A stretch of 6,308 nucleotides of DNA from Burkholderiales bacterium (GCA_027489195.1 JAIYAG010000269.1:1-6308); one strand, 5' to 3'; shown: positions 1-5,920, counted from the first letter of the stretch. Program-made: numbers and translations. The notes: generated by a model from the letters alone, not told the origin.

Positions 1-345
1 CGCGTTGCTGCGGCCGTCCCGGTGCAGGAGGAAGGCGCCGCCGCCGATGCCCGAGGACTGCGGCTCGACCAGCGTCAGCACCATCTGCGCGGCGACCGCC
101 GCATCGAGCGCGCTGCCGCCGCGCTCGAGCATCGCGAGGCCGGCGCGCGTGGCGTGGGGGTTCGCGGTCGCAACCATCGCGCGGGCCGCCTTGACCGCCT
201 CGCGCGCCGCGTAGCCGCTCGCGGCCTCGGGCTGCGCCGGAGCCTGCGCGGTGGCCGCGAGCGGCGTCGCCAGCGCGGCGAGCCACGCGGCCTGCCGCAG
301 GGCACGCACCACGCCTGCGATCGAGCGGAACGGAGTCGGGGTCAT
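1..345 (-). CDS. ggt: Gamma-glutamyltransferase, N-terminal part (runs off left edge)
   Basis: The enzyme hydrolyses or transfers the gamma-glutamyl group of glutathione and related peptides, normally in the periplasm. The first 115 codons are visible, and the frame is open to base 1. Residues 1-35 look like a signal peptide: basic residues at 7, 14 and 17, then a hydrophobic AAWLAALATPLAA stretch and a likely cleavage site around ATAQA. From about residue 57 the protein matches the family's N-terminal block: MVATANPHATRAG, then GGSALDAAVAAQ, then VEPQSSGIGGGAFLL (residues 93-107), one of the most conserved stretches of the family. The autoprocessing threonine that becomes the catalytic nucleophile would lie beyond the window. 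The ATG at 345 is chosen because it gives a complete signal peptide; no strong Shine-Dalgarno sequence precedes it. The gene is divergent from the amidase. Family assignment is secure; the substrate is not shown. Confidence 0.88.
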   Translation of the reverse strand, partial: MTPTPFRSIAGVVRALRQAAWLAALATPLAATAQAPAQPEAASGYAAREAVKAARAMVATANPHATRAGLAMLERGGSALDAAVAAQMVLTLVEPQSSGIGGGAFLLHRDGRSNA

Positions 346-425
346 CGTCGGCGCGGCGGGGTCGGGGCAGCCGCTACTATACGCAGACGACCCCCACCGA
401 TCGATCCGCACACGCGGGCGCCGAC
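346..425. promoter_or_regulatory. Divergent intergenic region with overlapping -10-like boxes
   Basis: These 80 bp separate the divergent ggt and amidase starts, so promoters for both genes could lie here. At 375-380 the plus strand reads TACTAT, a good sigma70 -10 match. The overlapping bases 376-381 read TATAGT on the minus strand, also a -10 match. No convincing TTGACA-like -35 box sits 16-18 bp upstream of either, and neither start codon has a strong Shine-Dalgarno sequence. The boxes are seen directly; promoter activity is inferred. Confidence 0.35.
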
Positions 426-1766
426 ATGACCGACACCCCGAACGCCTCCTCCCGCCCCGGCATCCGCGAGACCGTCGCCGCCATCGCCGCCGGCACGACC
501 ACCAGCCGCGCGCTGCTCGACGAGGCGCGTGTCGCCGCCGACCGCCACCGCGACCTGAACGCCATCGCCTGGGTCGACTGGGACGCCGCCGCCCGTGCGG
601 CCGATGCGCTCGATGCGCGCGCCCGCGCGGGCGGCCCGCTCGGTCCGCTGCATGGCGTGCCGGTGACGATCAAGGACCTCTACCAGGTCGACGGCATGCC
701 CACCGCCGGCGGCACCCGCGCGGCGCTGCCCGCGCTCGGCGGCGAGGCGGTTGCGGTCGCGCGGCTGCGTGCGGCGGGCGCGCTGCCCTTCGCCAAGAGC
801 AACATGCACGAGATCGCGCTCGGCGCGACCGGCGAGAACCCCTGGACCGGCGACGTCAAGAACCCGGTCGACCCGTCGCGTCAGGCCGGCGGCTCGTCGA
901 GCGGCGCGGGTGTCGCCACCGCCGTCGGCATCGGCTTCGCGGGCCTGGGCAGCGACACCGGCGGCTCGGTGCGGATCCCGGCCGCCTTCAGCGGCGTGGT
1001 CGGCTTCAAGCCGAGCTTCGGCGCGATCCCGCTGGCGGGCGCGCTGCACCTGTCCTGGACCTGCGACCACGCCGGCCCGCTCACCCGCTCGGTCGACGAT
1101 GCCGCGCTGCTCTACGAGGTGATGGCCGGCCGCCGCACCGATCACGGCACGGTCGCCCGGCGCCCGCGCCTGGCCGTGCCCGCCACCTGGCTGAAGGGCC
1201 GCCTGCATCCGGCGACGCGCGCCTGGTTCGACGCCCGGCTCTCGGCGCTGCGCACGCAGGCCGACGTCGTCGACGTCGACCTGCCTTCGCTGTCGCGCGC
1301 GCTCGCGCCGTACACCGCGATCGTCCGCGCGGAAGCCGCCTTCGTGCACCGCGCGGTGCTCGCCGCCGGCGGCGAGGGCTTCTCCGACGCCGTGCTCGCC
1401 CCGATGCGCGACGGCGCGGCGCAGCTCACGCAGGTCTACCTCGACGCGATGCGCGAGCGCGAGGTGCTGCGCGCCGAGCTCGACGCGATGCTGCGCGACC
1501 ACGACGCGCTGCTGCTGCCCACCAGCGCCGTGCCGCCGCCGACGCGCGGCCAGCTCGAGGTGCAGGTCGAGGGCGGCACGCTCAGCACCCGCGAGGCGGT
1601 GCTCGGCCAGACGCTCGCGTTCAGCTTCGTCGGTCTGCCGGCCCTGTCGCTGCCGATGGGTACGGCCGACGGGCTGCCGGCGTCGATGCAGGTGGTCGGT
1701 GCACGTGACGCCGACGCGTCGGTGCTCGCGCTCGGGCGCTGGCTGGAGGCCGGCGCGAAGGGCTGA
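426..1766 (+). CDS. Amidase signature family hydrolase
   Basis: A 446-residue amidase-signature enzyme, a usual length for the family, predicted to hydrolyse a carboxamide to acid and ammonia in the cytoplasm. No signal peptide is seen. The full Ser-cisSer-Lys triad is visible: Lys83 in VPVTIKDLYQ, the cis-serine Ser157 in QAGGSSSGAG, and nucleophile Ser181 in GSDTGGSVRIPA. The 24-residue gap between the serines matches other family members such as FAAH. The conserved FVGLPALSLPMG stretch (401-412) and GLPASMQVVG (416-425) complete the C-terminal fold. Start ATG 426 follows the divergent region and has only a weak ribosome site. No gatB or gatC gene is nearby, so a glutamyl-tRNA amidotransferase role is unlikely. 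The substrate cannot be read from the sequence; family annotation could also be phrased as GatA-like amidase. The gene ends 85 bp from the end of the convergent sigma factor gene. Confidence 0.93.
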   Translation: MTDTPNASSRPGIRETVAAIAAGTTTSRALLDEARVAADRHRDLNAIAWVDWDAAARAADALDARARAGGPLGPLHGVPVTIKDLYQVDGMPTAGGTRAALPALGGEAVAVARLRAAGALPFAKSNMHEIALGATGENPWTGDVKNPVDPSRQAGGSSSGAGVATAVGIGFAGLGSDTGGSVRIPAAFSGVVGFKPSFGAIPLAGALHLSWTCDHAGPLTRSVDDAALLYEVMAGRRTDHGTVARRPRLAVPATWLKGRLHPATRAWFDARLSALRTQADVVDVDLPSLSRALAPYTAIVRAEAAFVHRAVLAAGGEGFSDAVLAPMRDGAAQLTQVYLDAMREREVLRAELDAMLRDHDALLLPTSAVPPPTRGQLEVQVEGGTLSTREAVLGQTLAFSFVGLPALSLPMGTADGLPASMQVVGARDADASVLALGRWLEAGAKG

Positions 1767-1851
1767 GTCGGCGAGCCGCCGGCCCGGGGCCGCCGCCTGC
1801 GGCAGGGTCGGCTTCGTCGCCTCGGCCGGCGCTCGGGGCGGTCGCGTCGCG
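1767..1851. other. Convergent intergenic spacer, no clear terminator
   Basis: This 85-bp gap lies between the ends of the amidase (plus) and sigma factor (minus) genes. It is very GC-rich. Short inverted repeats are present, CGGCC-CGG-GGCCG at 1780-1792 and GCCG-CCTG-CGGC at 1792-1803, and either could fold in both transcripts. No T-run follows on either strand, so a standard intrinsic terminator is not supported. I see nothing else in it. Confidence 0.4.
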
Positions 1852-3096
1852 TCAGCCGCCGCCGTGCTCGCCCGAGATCAGCCAAGCCCGGATCCGGGCG
1901 TCTTCCGTGAGCCCGATCGCTCGTTGCCGCGCGACCGTGGCCTCCTCGGCGCGGCCTGCCAGACCCAGCAGATGGGCCCGCGAGATCCACCACGGCTGAT
2001 GCTGCGCGATCGTTGCGGCGTCGATCTCGTCGAGTGCGGCCAGCCCGGCCGCCACGTCGCCGGTCTCGCCCAGCGCGACCGCTTGCCCGATCCGCGCGCC
2101 GGTACTCGGGAAGTGCCTCACCAGCGCCGCGTACAGCGACGCGATCGCCGACCAGGGCGTCTTGCCGGTCCATGCACGCTGGCAATGTGCAGACTGGATC
2201 GCGGCCTCGAGCTGGAACGGCCCCGGCGAGCGCAGCCGGGACGCCTGCCACAGACACTGTTCGGCGCGCTCGTGGTGGTCGCGCCGCCAGCGCGCCGGGT
2301 CCTGCTCCGCCAGCGGTACGAAGCGCCCCTCGGCGTCGAACCGCGCCGGGCGCCTCGCCTCGCCGTAGTGCATCAGCGCGAGCAGGCCCCAGGCTTCGGC
2401 GGAGGCCGGCTGCAGCCCCGTCACCACGCCGCCGAGGAAGAGCGCCTCCTCGGCGAGCGCGCCGCCGTCCTCGGGCGAGCCCGCTGCCGCGGCCGCCGAC
2501 GCCACCTGCCGCGTCAGCGTGTACGCGCCGTAGATGCCCTCGAGCACGGCCGCCAGCCGCGCCGGCAGCTCGCGGGCCTCGGGCTCCTCGAGCCGCAGCC
2601 CCGCATCGCGGATCCTCGCCTTCGCGCGGACCAGCCTCTGCGCCATCGCCGCCGGCGACACGAGGAAGGCGCTCGCGATCGTCGCCGCCTCCAGCCCCAG
2701 CACCGTCTGCAGCATCAGCGGCGCGTGCACGGCCGGCGGCAGGGCCGGATGCGCGCACAGGAACATCAGCCGCAGCCGGTCGTCCGGCACGTCGCGCGCC
2801 TCGGGCGCCGCGTCCTCGCCGTCGAACAGCGCGAGCACGCCCGGATCGCGTTCGACGCGTCCGTGGCGGGCGGCCTCGAGCAGACGACGCTTGGCGGCCG
2901 TCATCAGCCAGGCCTGCGGCGAGTCGGGCACGCCGTCGCGCGGCCAGCGCTCGAGCGCCGCGGCGAACGCGTCGGCGAGCGCATCCTCGGCGGCGGCCAC
3001 GTCCCGCCAGCGCCAGGCCAGCGAGGCGAGCATCCGTCCGTAGGCCTCGCGCGCCGCCCGCTCGGCGGCCCGCGAGGCGTCGGACGGGGCGTTCAC
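1852..3096 (-). CDS. ECF42-type RNA polymerase sigma factor with DUF6596/TPR-like C-terminal extension
   Basis: A 414-residue sigma factor of the extracytoplasmic-function class, about twice the length of a minimal ECF. It would direct RNA polymerase to a small set of promoters. The sigma2 region spans about residues 15-80, including DAFAAALERWPRDGVPDSP and AWLMTAAKRRLLE. The sigma4 region spans about 105-166, with DDRLRLMFLCAHPALP, the helix-turn-helix ATIASAFLVSPAAMAQRLVR, and AKARIRDAG. The DUF6596 region is about 185-285, with WGLLALMHYGEARRPARFD and PLAEQDPARW. The rest is helical and TPR-like, with GPFQLEAAIQSAH at 292-304. These are ECF42 hallmarks. In this group the C-terminal extension, rather than a membrane anti-sigma factor, is thought to control activity; no anti-sigma gene is present beside it. 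Start GTG 3096 is chosen because it overlaps the DGPF gene's stop as GTGA; no Shine-Dalgarno sequence is evident, consistent with translational coupling. The open frame extends far upstream of this GTG, but that part is an out-of-frame shadow of the DGPF gene. Confidence 0.92.
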   Translation of the reverse strand: MNAPSDASRAAERAAREAYGRMLASLAWRWRDVAAAEDALADAFAAALERWPRDGVPDSPQAWLMTAAKRRLLEAARHGRVERDPGVLALFDGEDAAPEARDVPDDRLRLMFLCAHPALPPAVHAPLMLQTVLGLEAATIASAFLVSPAAMAQRLVRAKARIRDAGLRLEEPEARELPARLAAVLEGIYGAYTLTRQVASAAAAAGSPEDGGALAEEALFLGGVVTGLQPASAEAWGLLALMHYGEARRPARFDAEGRFVPLAEQDPARWRRDHHERAEQCLWQASRLRSPGPFQLEAAIQSAHCQRAWTGKTPWSAIASLYAALVRHFPSTGARIGQAVALGETGDVAAGLAALDEIDAATIAQHQPWWISRAHLLGLAGRAEEATVARQRAIGLTEDARIRAWLISGEHGGG

Positions 3097-3458
3097 TGGG
3101 ATGACGGCATCGGCGGCAGCACCGGCCGCACTTCGGTGTGGCCGTGCGCCGCGCAGGGCGCGCGGGCCGCCCATTCCAGGGCCGCCTCCAGCGAAGGCAC
3201 CTCGACGATGAAGTAGCCGCCGAGATGCTCGTGGGTATCGGCGAAGGGCCCGTCCTGCACGTGCCTTACGCCGTCGCGCACGCGCACCTGGGTGCCGGTG
3301 TGCGGCGGCTCCAGGCCGTTGCCCGAGACGATGACCCCGGCGCCGGCGAGCGCGCCGATGTAGGCCGTCCACGCCCCCCAGTACTCGGGTGCGAGGGCGG
3401 GGTCGTTGCGCTTGTCGAACTCGGACATCGGGTCGCTGAAGATCAGCATGTACTGCAT
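3093..3458 (-). CDS. DGPF domain protein (YciI-related, ECF42-associated)
   Basis: A 121-residue cytoplasmic protein of the YciI-like/DGPF family, a compact ferredoxin-like fold. It opens with MQYMLIFSDP, ends its core with GGYFIVEVPSLEAALEWA (80-97), and carries the diagnostic DGPF motif at residues 69-72 (HVQDGPFADTHEHLGG). Proteins of this family are encoded beside ECF42 sigma factors across many phyla; their biochemical activity is not established to my knowledge, and I assign none. ATG 3458 is preferred because it gives the family's usual N-terminus and has a GGAG six bases upstream. A longer in-frame start at 3614 would add 52 Arg/Pro-rich residues and overlap the MCP stop as ATGA, but it is unlike the family. 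The gene's stop overlaps the sigma factor's GTG start, so the two form an operon with the DGPF gene first. Confidence 0.92.
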   Translation of the reverse strand: MQYMLIFSDPMSEFDKRNDPALAPEYWGAWTAYIGALAGAGVIVSGNGLEPPHTGTQVRVRDGVRHVQDGPFADTHEHLGGYFIVEVPSLEAALEWAARAPCAAHGHTEVRPVLPPMPSSQ

Positions 3459-3464
3459 GGCGTG

Positions 3465-3468
3465 CTCC
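3465..3468 (-). promoter_or_regulatory. Ribosome binding site of the DGPF gene (GGAG)
   Basis: On the minus strand ACGGAG is followed by six bases and then the ATG at 3458. This is good spacing and decides the start in favour of the short form over the upstream in-frame ATG at 3614. Confidence 0.65.
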
Positions 3469-3492
3469 GTGGATCGCGTGGATGGGGGGCCG

Positions 3493-3509
3493 CCGGCTAT
3501 CGTAGCCGG
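3493..3509. repeat. Perfect inverted repeat in the DGPF leader (7-bp stem, 3-nt loop)
   Basis: CCGGCTA-TCG-TAGCCGG is a perfect palindrome-like hairpin lying 35-51 bases upstream of the DGPF start codon and downstream of the proposed ECF42 promoter, so it would be in the 5' leader. It could be an RNA hairpin affecting translation or stability, or a DNA operator. There is no T-run after it, so a terminator is unlikely. The repeat is certain; the role is inferred. Confidence 0.5.
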
Positions 3510-3541
3510 GCGGCGGGCCGGCGGTCGTCGCCCTGCCCATC

Positions 3542-3573
3542 CCATCGATGCGCGAACCGCAGCGCGATCGACA
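3542..3573 (-). promoter_or_regulatory. Candidate ECF42-dependent promoter of the DGPF-sigma operon
   Basis: On the minus strand TGTCGA occupies 3573-3568 and CGATGG occupies 3547-3542, with 20 bp between them. As I recall from work on the Streptomyces venezuelae group, ECF42 targets carry TGTCGA at -35 and a CGA/TC-type -10. The -35 match is exact; the spacing is longer than the usual 15-17 bp for ECF promoters, which weakens the -10 call. A T6 tract (3589-3584 on the minus strand), the main A/T run in this GC-rich gap, lies just upstream and could act as an UP-like element. The predicted leader would be about 80 bases. Autoregulation is inferred. Confidence 0.45.
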
Positions 3574-3610
3574 GTCGGCGAAGAAAAAAGTCGTCGGCGT
3601 CGGCCGTCCG

Positions 3611-4930
3611 TCATCCGGCGGGGAGCCGGAAGCGCGCCACCGTGCGGTTCAGTGCCTGGGCCTGGTCGTACAGGGCACCCACTGCCGATGCGGTCTGTTC
3701 GACCAGGGCGGCGTCCTGCTGGCTGCCGCTGTCCAGAATCTCCAGCGTCTGCCGCACCTGGCCGACGGCGCTGTTCTGGCGGACCACGTCCGCGGCGATC
3801 TCGGAACCCCGCGCGGTCATCGCCTCGGCCCGCTCGACGATCTGCTCGATCGTCTGTCGGGCATCGCCCACCGCGCTGCCCGCCTGCTCGACGCTGTCCA
3901 GGGTCGATTCGATCAGGGTGCGGATCTCGCGCGCCGCCGTCGCCGAGCGTCCCGACAGCATGCGCACCTCGGTGGCCACCACGCCGAACGCACGCCCGGC
4001 GTCGCCGGCACGGGCCGCTTCGACCGCGGCGTTCAAGGCCAGCAGGTTGGTCTGGAGCGCGATGTCGTCGATCACGCCGAGGATCATCCGGATGCGGCCC
4101 GCCGCCTCCTCCACCCGCTGCATCCTGTCGCTGACCCGACCCATCGCCTCGCCGCCGCGCCGAGCCACCGCGACGTTGTCGGCGGCCATCGCGGCGCCGT
4201 CGTTCGATCGGTCGGCGGTCGAGTTCACCATGCCGGTGATCTCGCCGATCGATGCGACCGATGCCTCGAGCATCGATGCGGTCTTCGCCGTCCGCTGGGC
4301 GAGGTCGTTCGAACCGCCGCTGATCTCGCGGCTCGCCAGCAGGATCGCGTCCGAGCCGTCGCGCACCTGACCCACCACCTCGCGCAGCGCGGCATGCATC
4401 GTCGCCAGCCCGCGCAGCAGGTGGGCCGCCTCGTCGTTGCCCCAGGCACGCGGCTGACGCGTCAGGTCACCCTGGGCGATGGCGCTCATGTGGTCGGCCA
4501 CGACCTTCATGCCGCCCTGCATCACCAGGTAGTAGCACCGGAACAGGTAGCCGCCCACCCCCAATGCGCTGAGCACCAGCAGGCCCACCAGCCATCGGTC
4601 GCGCTCCATGCGCAGGATCGTGGCGTCGAGGGCCGCGCCCGCCGCGGGGTCGGCTGCCGCGCGCCCGGCGTGGGCCGCCTCCAGGCGCGCGGTCTGGTCG
4701 CTCACGGTCCAGCCCGCGAGCACGAGCAGTGGCAGGCAGAACGCGATCGAGATCAGCAGCGACTTCCCCGCGAAGCTGAGCTTTCGGAACAGCCGTACGC
4801 CGGGCGCCCAGGGGCCATGGGGCGAGCGGGTGGCCGGGCCTCGCGGCGCGGCGGGGCCGGCCCGCGGAGGCGCTGCGGTCTGCGGGGCGGGCTCCGGGGA
4901 GCGCGGCGGGGCGGGGTGGGCAGGTGGCAT
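3611..4930 (-). CDS. Methyl-accepting chemotaxis protein with very short periplasmic loop
   Basis: A 439-residue membrane chemoreceptor predicted to signal through CheW/CheA to the flagellar motor or a related pathway. Residues 1-44 form a Pro/Ala/Arg-rich tail, followed by a basic RLFRKLSFAGK segment and TM1 at about 57-76 (LLISIAFCLPLLVLAGWTV). Only about 36 residues separate it from TM2 at about 113-134, too few for a Cache or four-helix-bundle sensor. A HAMP domain follows (about 135-187, with AIAQGDLTRQP and a DEAAHLL stretch). The cytoplasmic signalling tip is DDIALQTNLLALNAAVEAAR (288-307), then AGRAFGVVATEVR. There is no NWETF-type pentapeptide at the C-terminus (ends RFRLPAG). ATG 4930 is the first start after an in-frame stop; no Shine-Dalgarno sequence is visible, so the exact N-terminus is the least certain part. 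The gene lies 152 bp upstream of the DGPF gene on the same strand; no che genes are in view. Confidence 0.93.
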   Translation of the reverse strand: MPPAHPAPPRSPEPAPQTAAPPRAGPAAPRGPATRSPHGPWAPGVRLFRKLSFAGKSLLISIAFCLPLLVLAGWTVSDQTARLEAAHAGRAAADPAAGAALDATILRMERDRWLVGLLVLSALGVGGYLFRCYYLVMQGGMKVVADHMSAIAQGDLTRQPRAWGNDEAAHLLRGLATMHAALREVVGQVRDGSDAILLASREISGGSNDLAQRTAKTASMLEASVASIGEITGMVNSTADRSNDGAAMAADNVAVARRGGEAMGRVSDRMQRVEEAAGRIRMILGVIDDIALQTNLLALNAAVEAARAGDAGRAFGVVATEVRMLSGRSATAAREIRTLIESTLDSVEQAGSAVGDARQTIEQIVERAEAMTARGSEIAADVVRQNSAVGQVRQTLEILDSGSQQDAALVEQTASAVGALYDQAQALNRTVARFRLPAG

Positions 4931-5075
4931 GAGGCGTGTCGGATGTTTGCCGGAACTTAGGCTTAGTCACGACTGGGGATGCCCCGAACAGCCGGGGAAA
5001 TCCATGCCTTCTCGTTGCATCGGTCCCGATCGCAGGTGTGGAGCCGGGATCCGGCCGAAGCTGCCGTGAATGCGA
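4931..5075. other. Upstream region of the MCP gene
   Basis: This stretch lies between the paired hairpins and the MCP start and presumably holds the MCP promoter. I see no convincing sigma70, sigma54 or sigma28 promoter. It contains a small hairpin CCCCG-AACAGC-CGGGG (4982-4997) and a short direct repeat CTTAG-G-CTTAG (4955-4965). A minus-strand 17-codon reading frame (5020-4967, MQREGMDFPGCSGHPQS) spans the small hairpin; it has only a weak GGGA upstream and is not called as a gene. Confidence 0.35.
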
Positions 5076-5099
5076 CACGGCCGCCCGGAGGCGGCCGTG
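5076..5099 (-). terminator. Hairpin 2 downstream of the dehydrogenase gene
   Basis: CACGGCCGCC-CGGA-GGCGGCCGTG is a perfect 10-bp stem with a four-base loop, about 50 bp past the dehydrogenase stop on the minus strand. It is followed there by TCGCATTC, a poor U-tract, so it may be a weak or factor-assisted terminator, or mainly a 3'-end stabiliser. It is the second of two hairpins in the gap. Confidence 0.5.
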
Positions 5100-5114
5100 G
5101 TCGACGTGCGACAG

Positions 5115-5137
5115 TCCTGCGGCCGGCGGCCGCAGGA
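5115..5137 (-). terminator. Hairpin 1 downstream of the dehydrogenase gene
   Basis: TCCTGCGGCC-GGC-GGCCGCAGGA is a perfect 10-bp stem with a three-base loop, starting 11 bases after the dehydrogenase stop on the minus strand. There is no T-run after it. Together with the second hairpin it probably marks the end of the OmpA-dehydrogenase transcript and insulates the MCP gene. Confidence 0.5.
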
Positions 5138-5148
5138 ACCGGGTCGGA

Positions 5149-5913
5149 TCAGCGCGGTGCCATCCGGATCGCGCCGTCGAGGCGGATCACCTCGCCGTTG
5201 AGCATCGTGTTCTCGAAGATCTGCTGCACGAGCTGCGCGTACTCGGGCGGGCGGCCCAGCCGCGAAGGGAAGGGCACCTGCCTGCCGAGCGAGTCCTGCG
5301 CCTCCTGCGGCAGCCCGAGCAGCAGCGGCGTGAGGAACAGGCCCGGTGCGATCGTCACGACGCGCACGCCGTCGCGGGCGAGGTCGCGGGCGATGGGCAG
5401 CGTCATGCCGACGATGCCGCCCTTGGACGCCGAGTAGGCGGCCTGCCCGATCTGACCGTCGAAGGCCGCGACCGACGCGGTGCTGACGATCACGCCCCGC
5501 TCGCCCTCGGCCGACGGCTCGTTCTTCACCATCGCGGCCGCTGCCAGCCGGATCATGTTGAACGTGCCGATCAGGTTGACGCCGACCACGCGCGTGAAGT
5601 CGGCCAGCTTCATCGGACCGTCCTTGCCGACGGTCTTGCCGGGCGTGCCGATGCCGGCGCAGTTGACCAGCCCGCGCAGGTTGCCGAAGGCGAGGGCGGC
5701 GTCCACCACCGCCTGACCGTCTGTTTCCGACGTGACATCGCACTTGACGAACTTCGCCGCCGCGCCGAGCGCGCGGACCTTCTCGTCGCCGAGCGCCGCG
5801 TTGACGTCGGCGATCACGACCTTGCCGCCGCCGGCGACGATCGCTTCGGCGGTCGCGCCGCCCAGGCCCGACGCGCCGCCGGTGACGATGACTACGGTGT
5901 CCTTGAATTGCAT
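5149..5913 (-). CDS. 3-hydroxyacyl-CoA dehydrogenase type-2-like (HSD10/HSD17B10-like) short-chain dehydrogenase
   Basis: A complete 254-residue short-chain dehydrogenase, predicted to oxidise 3-hydroxyacyl-CoA thioesters, including 2-methyl-3-hydroxybutyryl-CoA of isoleucine breakdown, with NAD+ in the cytoplasm. The nucleotide-binding TGGASGLG is at 11-18, and Asp36 at the end of the second strand favours NAD over NADP. NCAG lies at 84-87 (usually NAG) and the catalytic Asn is in VNLIG (Asn113). The active-site triad is Ser147, Tyr160 and Lys164 (the last two in YSASK). The C-terminal stretch FPSRLGRPPEYAQLVQQIFE, then NGEVIRLDGAIRM, is nearly that of human HSD17B10, which is the reason for the specific call. 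Start ATG 5913 has AGAGGA seven bases upstream. It follows the OmpA gene by 19 bp on the same strand, so the two are probably co-transcribed, though no functional link is obvious. No thiolase or acyl-CoA dehydrogenase gene is in view to confirm the pathway. Confidence 0.92.
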   Translation of the reverse strand: MQFKDTVVIVTGGASGLGGATAEAIVAGGGKVVIADVNAALGDEKVRALGAAAKFVKCDVTSETDGQAVVDAALAFGNLRGLVNCAGIGTPGKTVGKDGPMKLADFTRVVGVNLIGTFNMIRLAAAAMVKNEPSAEGERGVIVSTASVAAFDGQIGQAAYSASKGGIVGMTLPIARDLARDGVRVVTIAPGLFLTPLLLGLPQEAQDSLGRQVPFPSRLGRPPEYAQLVQQIFENTMLNGEVIRLDGAIRMAPR

Positions 5914-5920
5914 CGAAACG

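Noticed and set aside
426..1766. GatA subunit of the glutamyl-tRNA(Gln) amidotransferase
   Set aside because: The catalytic triad is common to all amidase-signature enzymes, there is no gatB or gatC gene beside it, and the C-terminal half shows nothing specific to GatA.
1852..3540. A 562-residue fusion form of the sigma factor
   Set aside because: The extra 148 residues are an out-of-frame reading of the DGPF gene and its leader. The GTG at 3096 gives the family's normal length.
3584..3606. Intrinsic terminator after the MCP gene: CGGC-GTCG-GCCG stem (plus-strand reading) followed on the minus strand by T6
   Set aside because: The stem is only four base pairs and is separated from the T-run by five bases; too weak to call.
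3093..3614. A longer DGPF protein of 173 residues starting at ATG 3614, overlapping the MCP stop as ATGA
   Set aside because: The extra 52 residues are Arg/Pro-rich and unlike the family. The internal ATG at 3458 has a GGAG ribosome site and the standard N-terminus, and the candidate promoter lies inside the extension.
251..4960. Long open frames opposite or out of frame with the real genes (for example 251-1708 plus, 342-1502 minus, 1699-3216 plus, 3138-4370 plus, 3548-4960 plus)
   Set aside because: They are low-complexity Arg/Ala/Pro-rich translations typical of shadow frames in GC-rich DNA and overlap genes with clear domains.
4931..4965. A sigma28 (FliA) flagellar promoter before the MCP gene, from TAAGTTCC and CCGACAC on the minus strand
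   Set aside because: The two boxes resemble the consensus, but their spacing is three bases off and the -10 would fall too close to the start codon.
4967..5075. A riboswitch, such as a c-di-GMP aptamer, in the MCP leader
   Set aside because: Only one small 5-bp hairpin is visible and none of the conserved aptamer sequence blocks I know could be matched.
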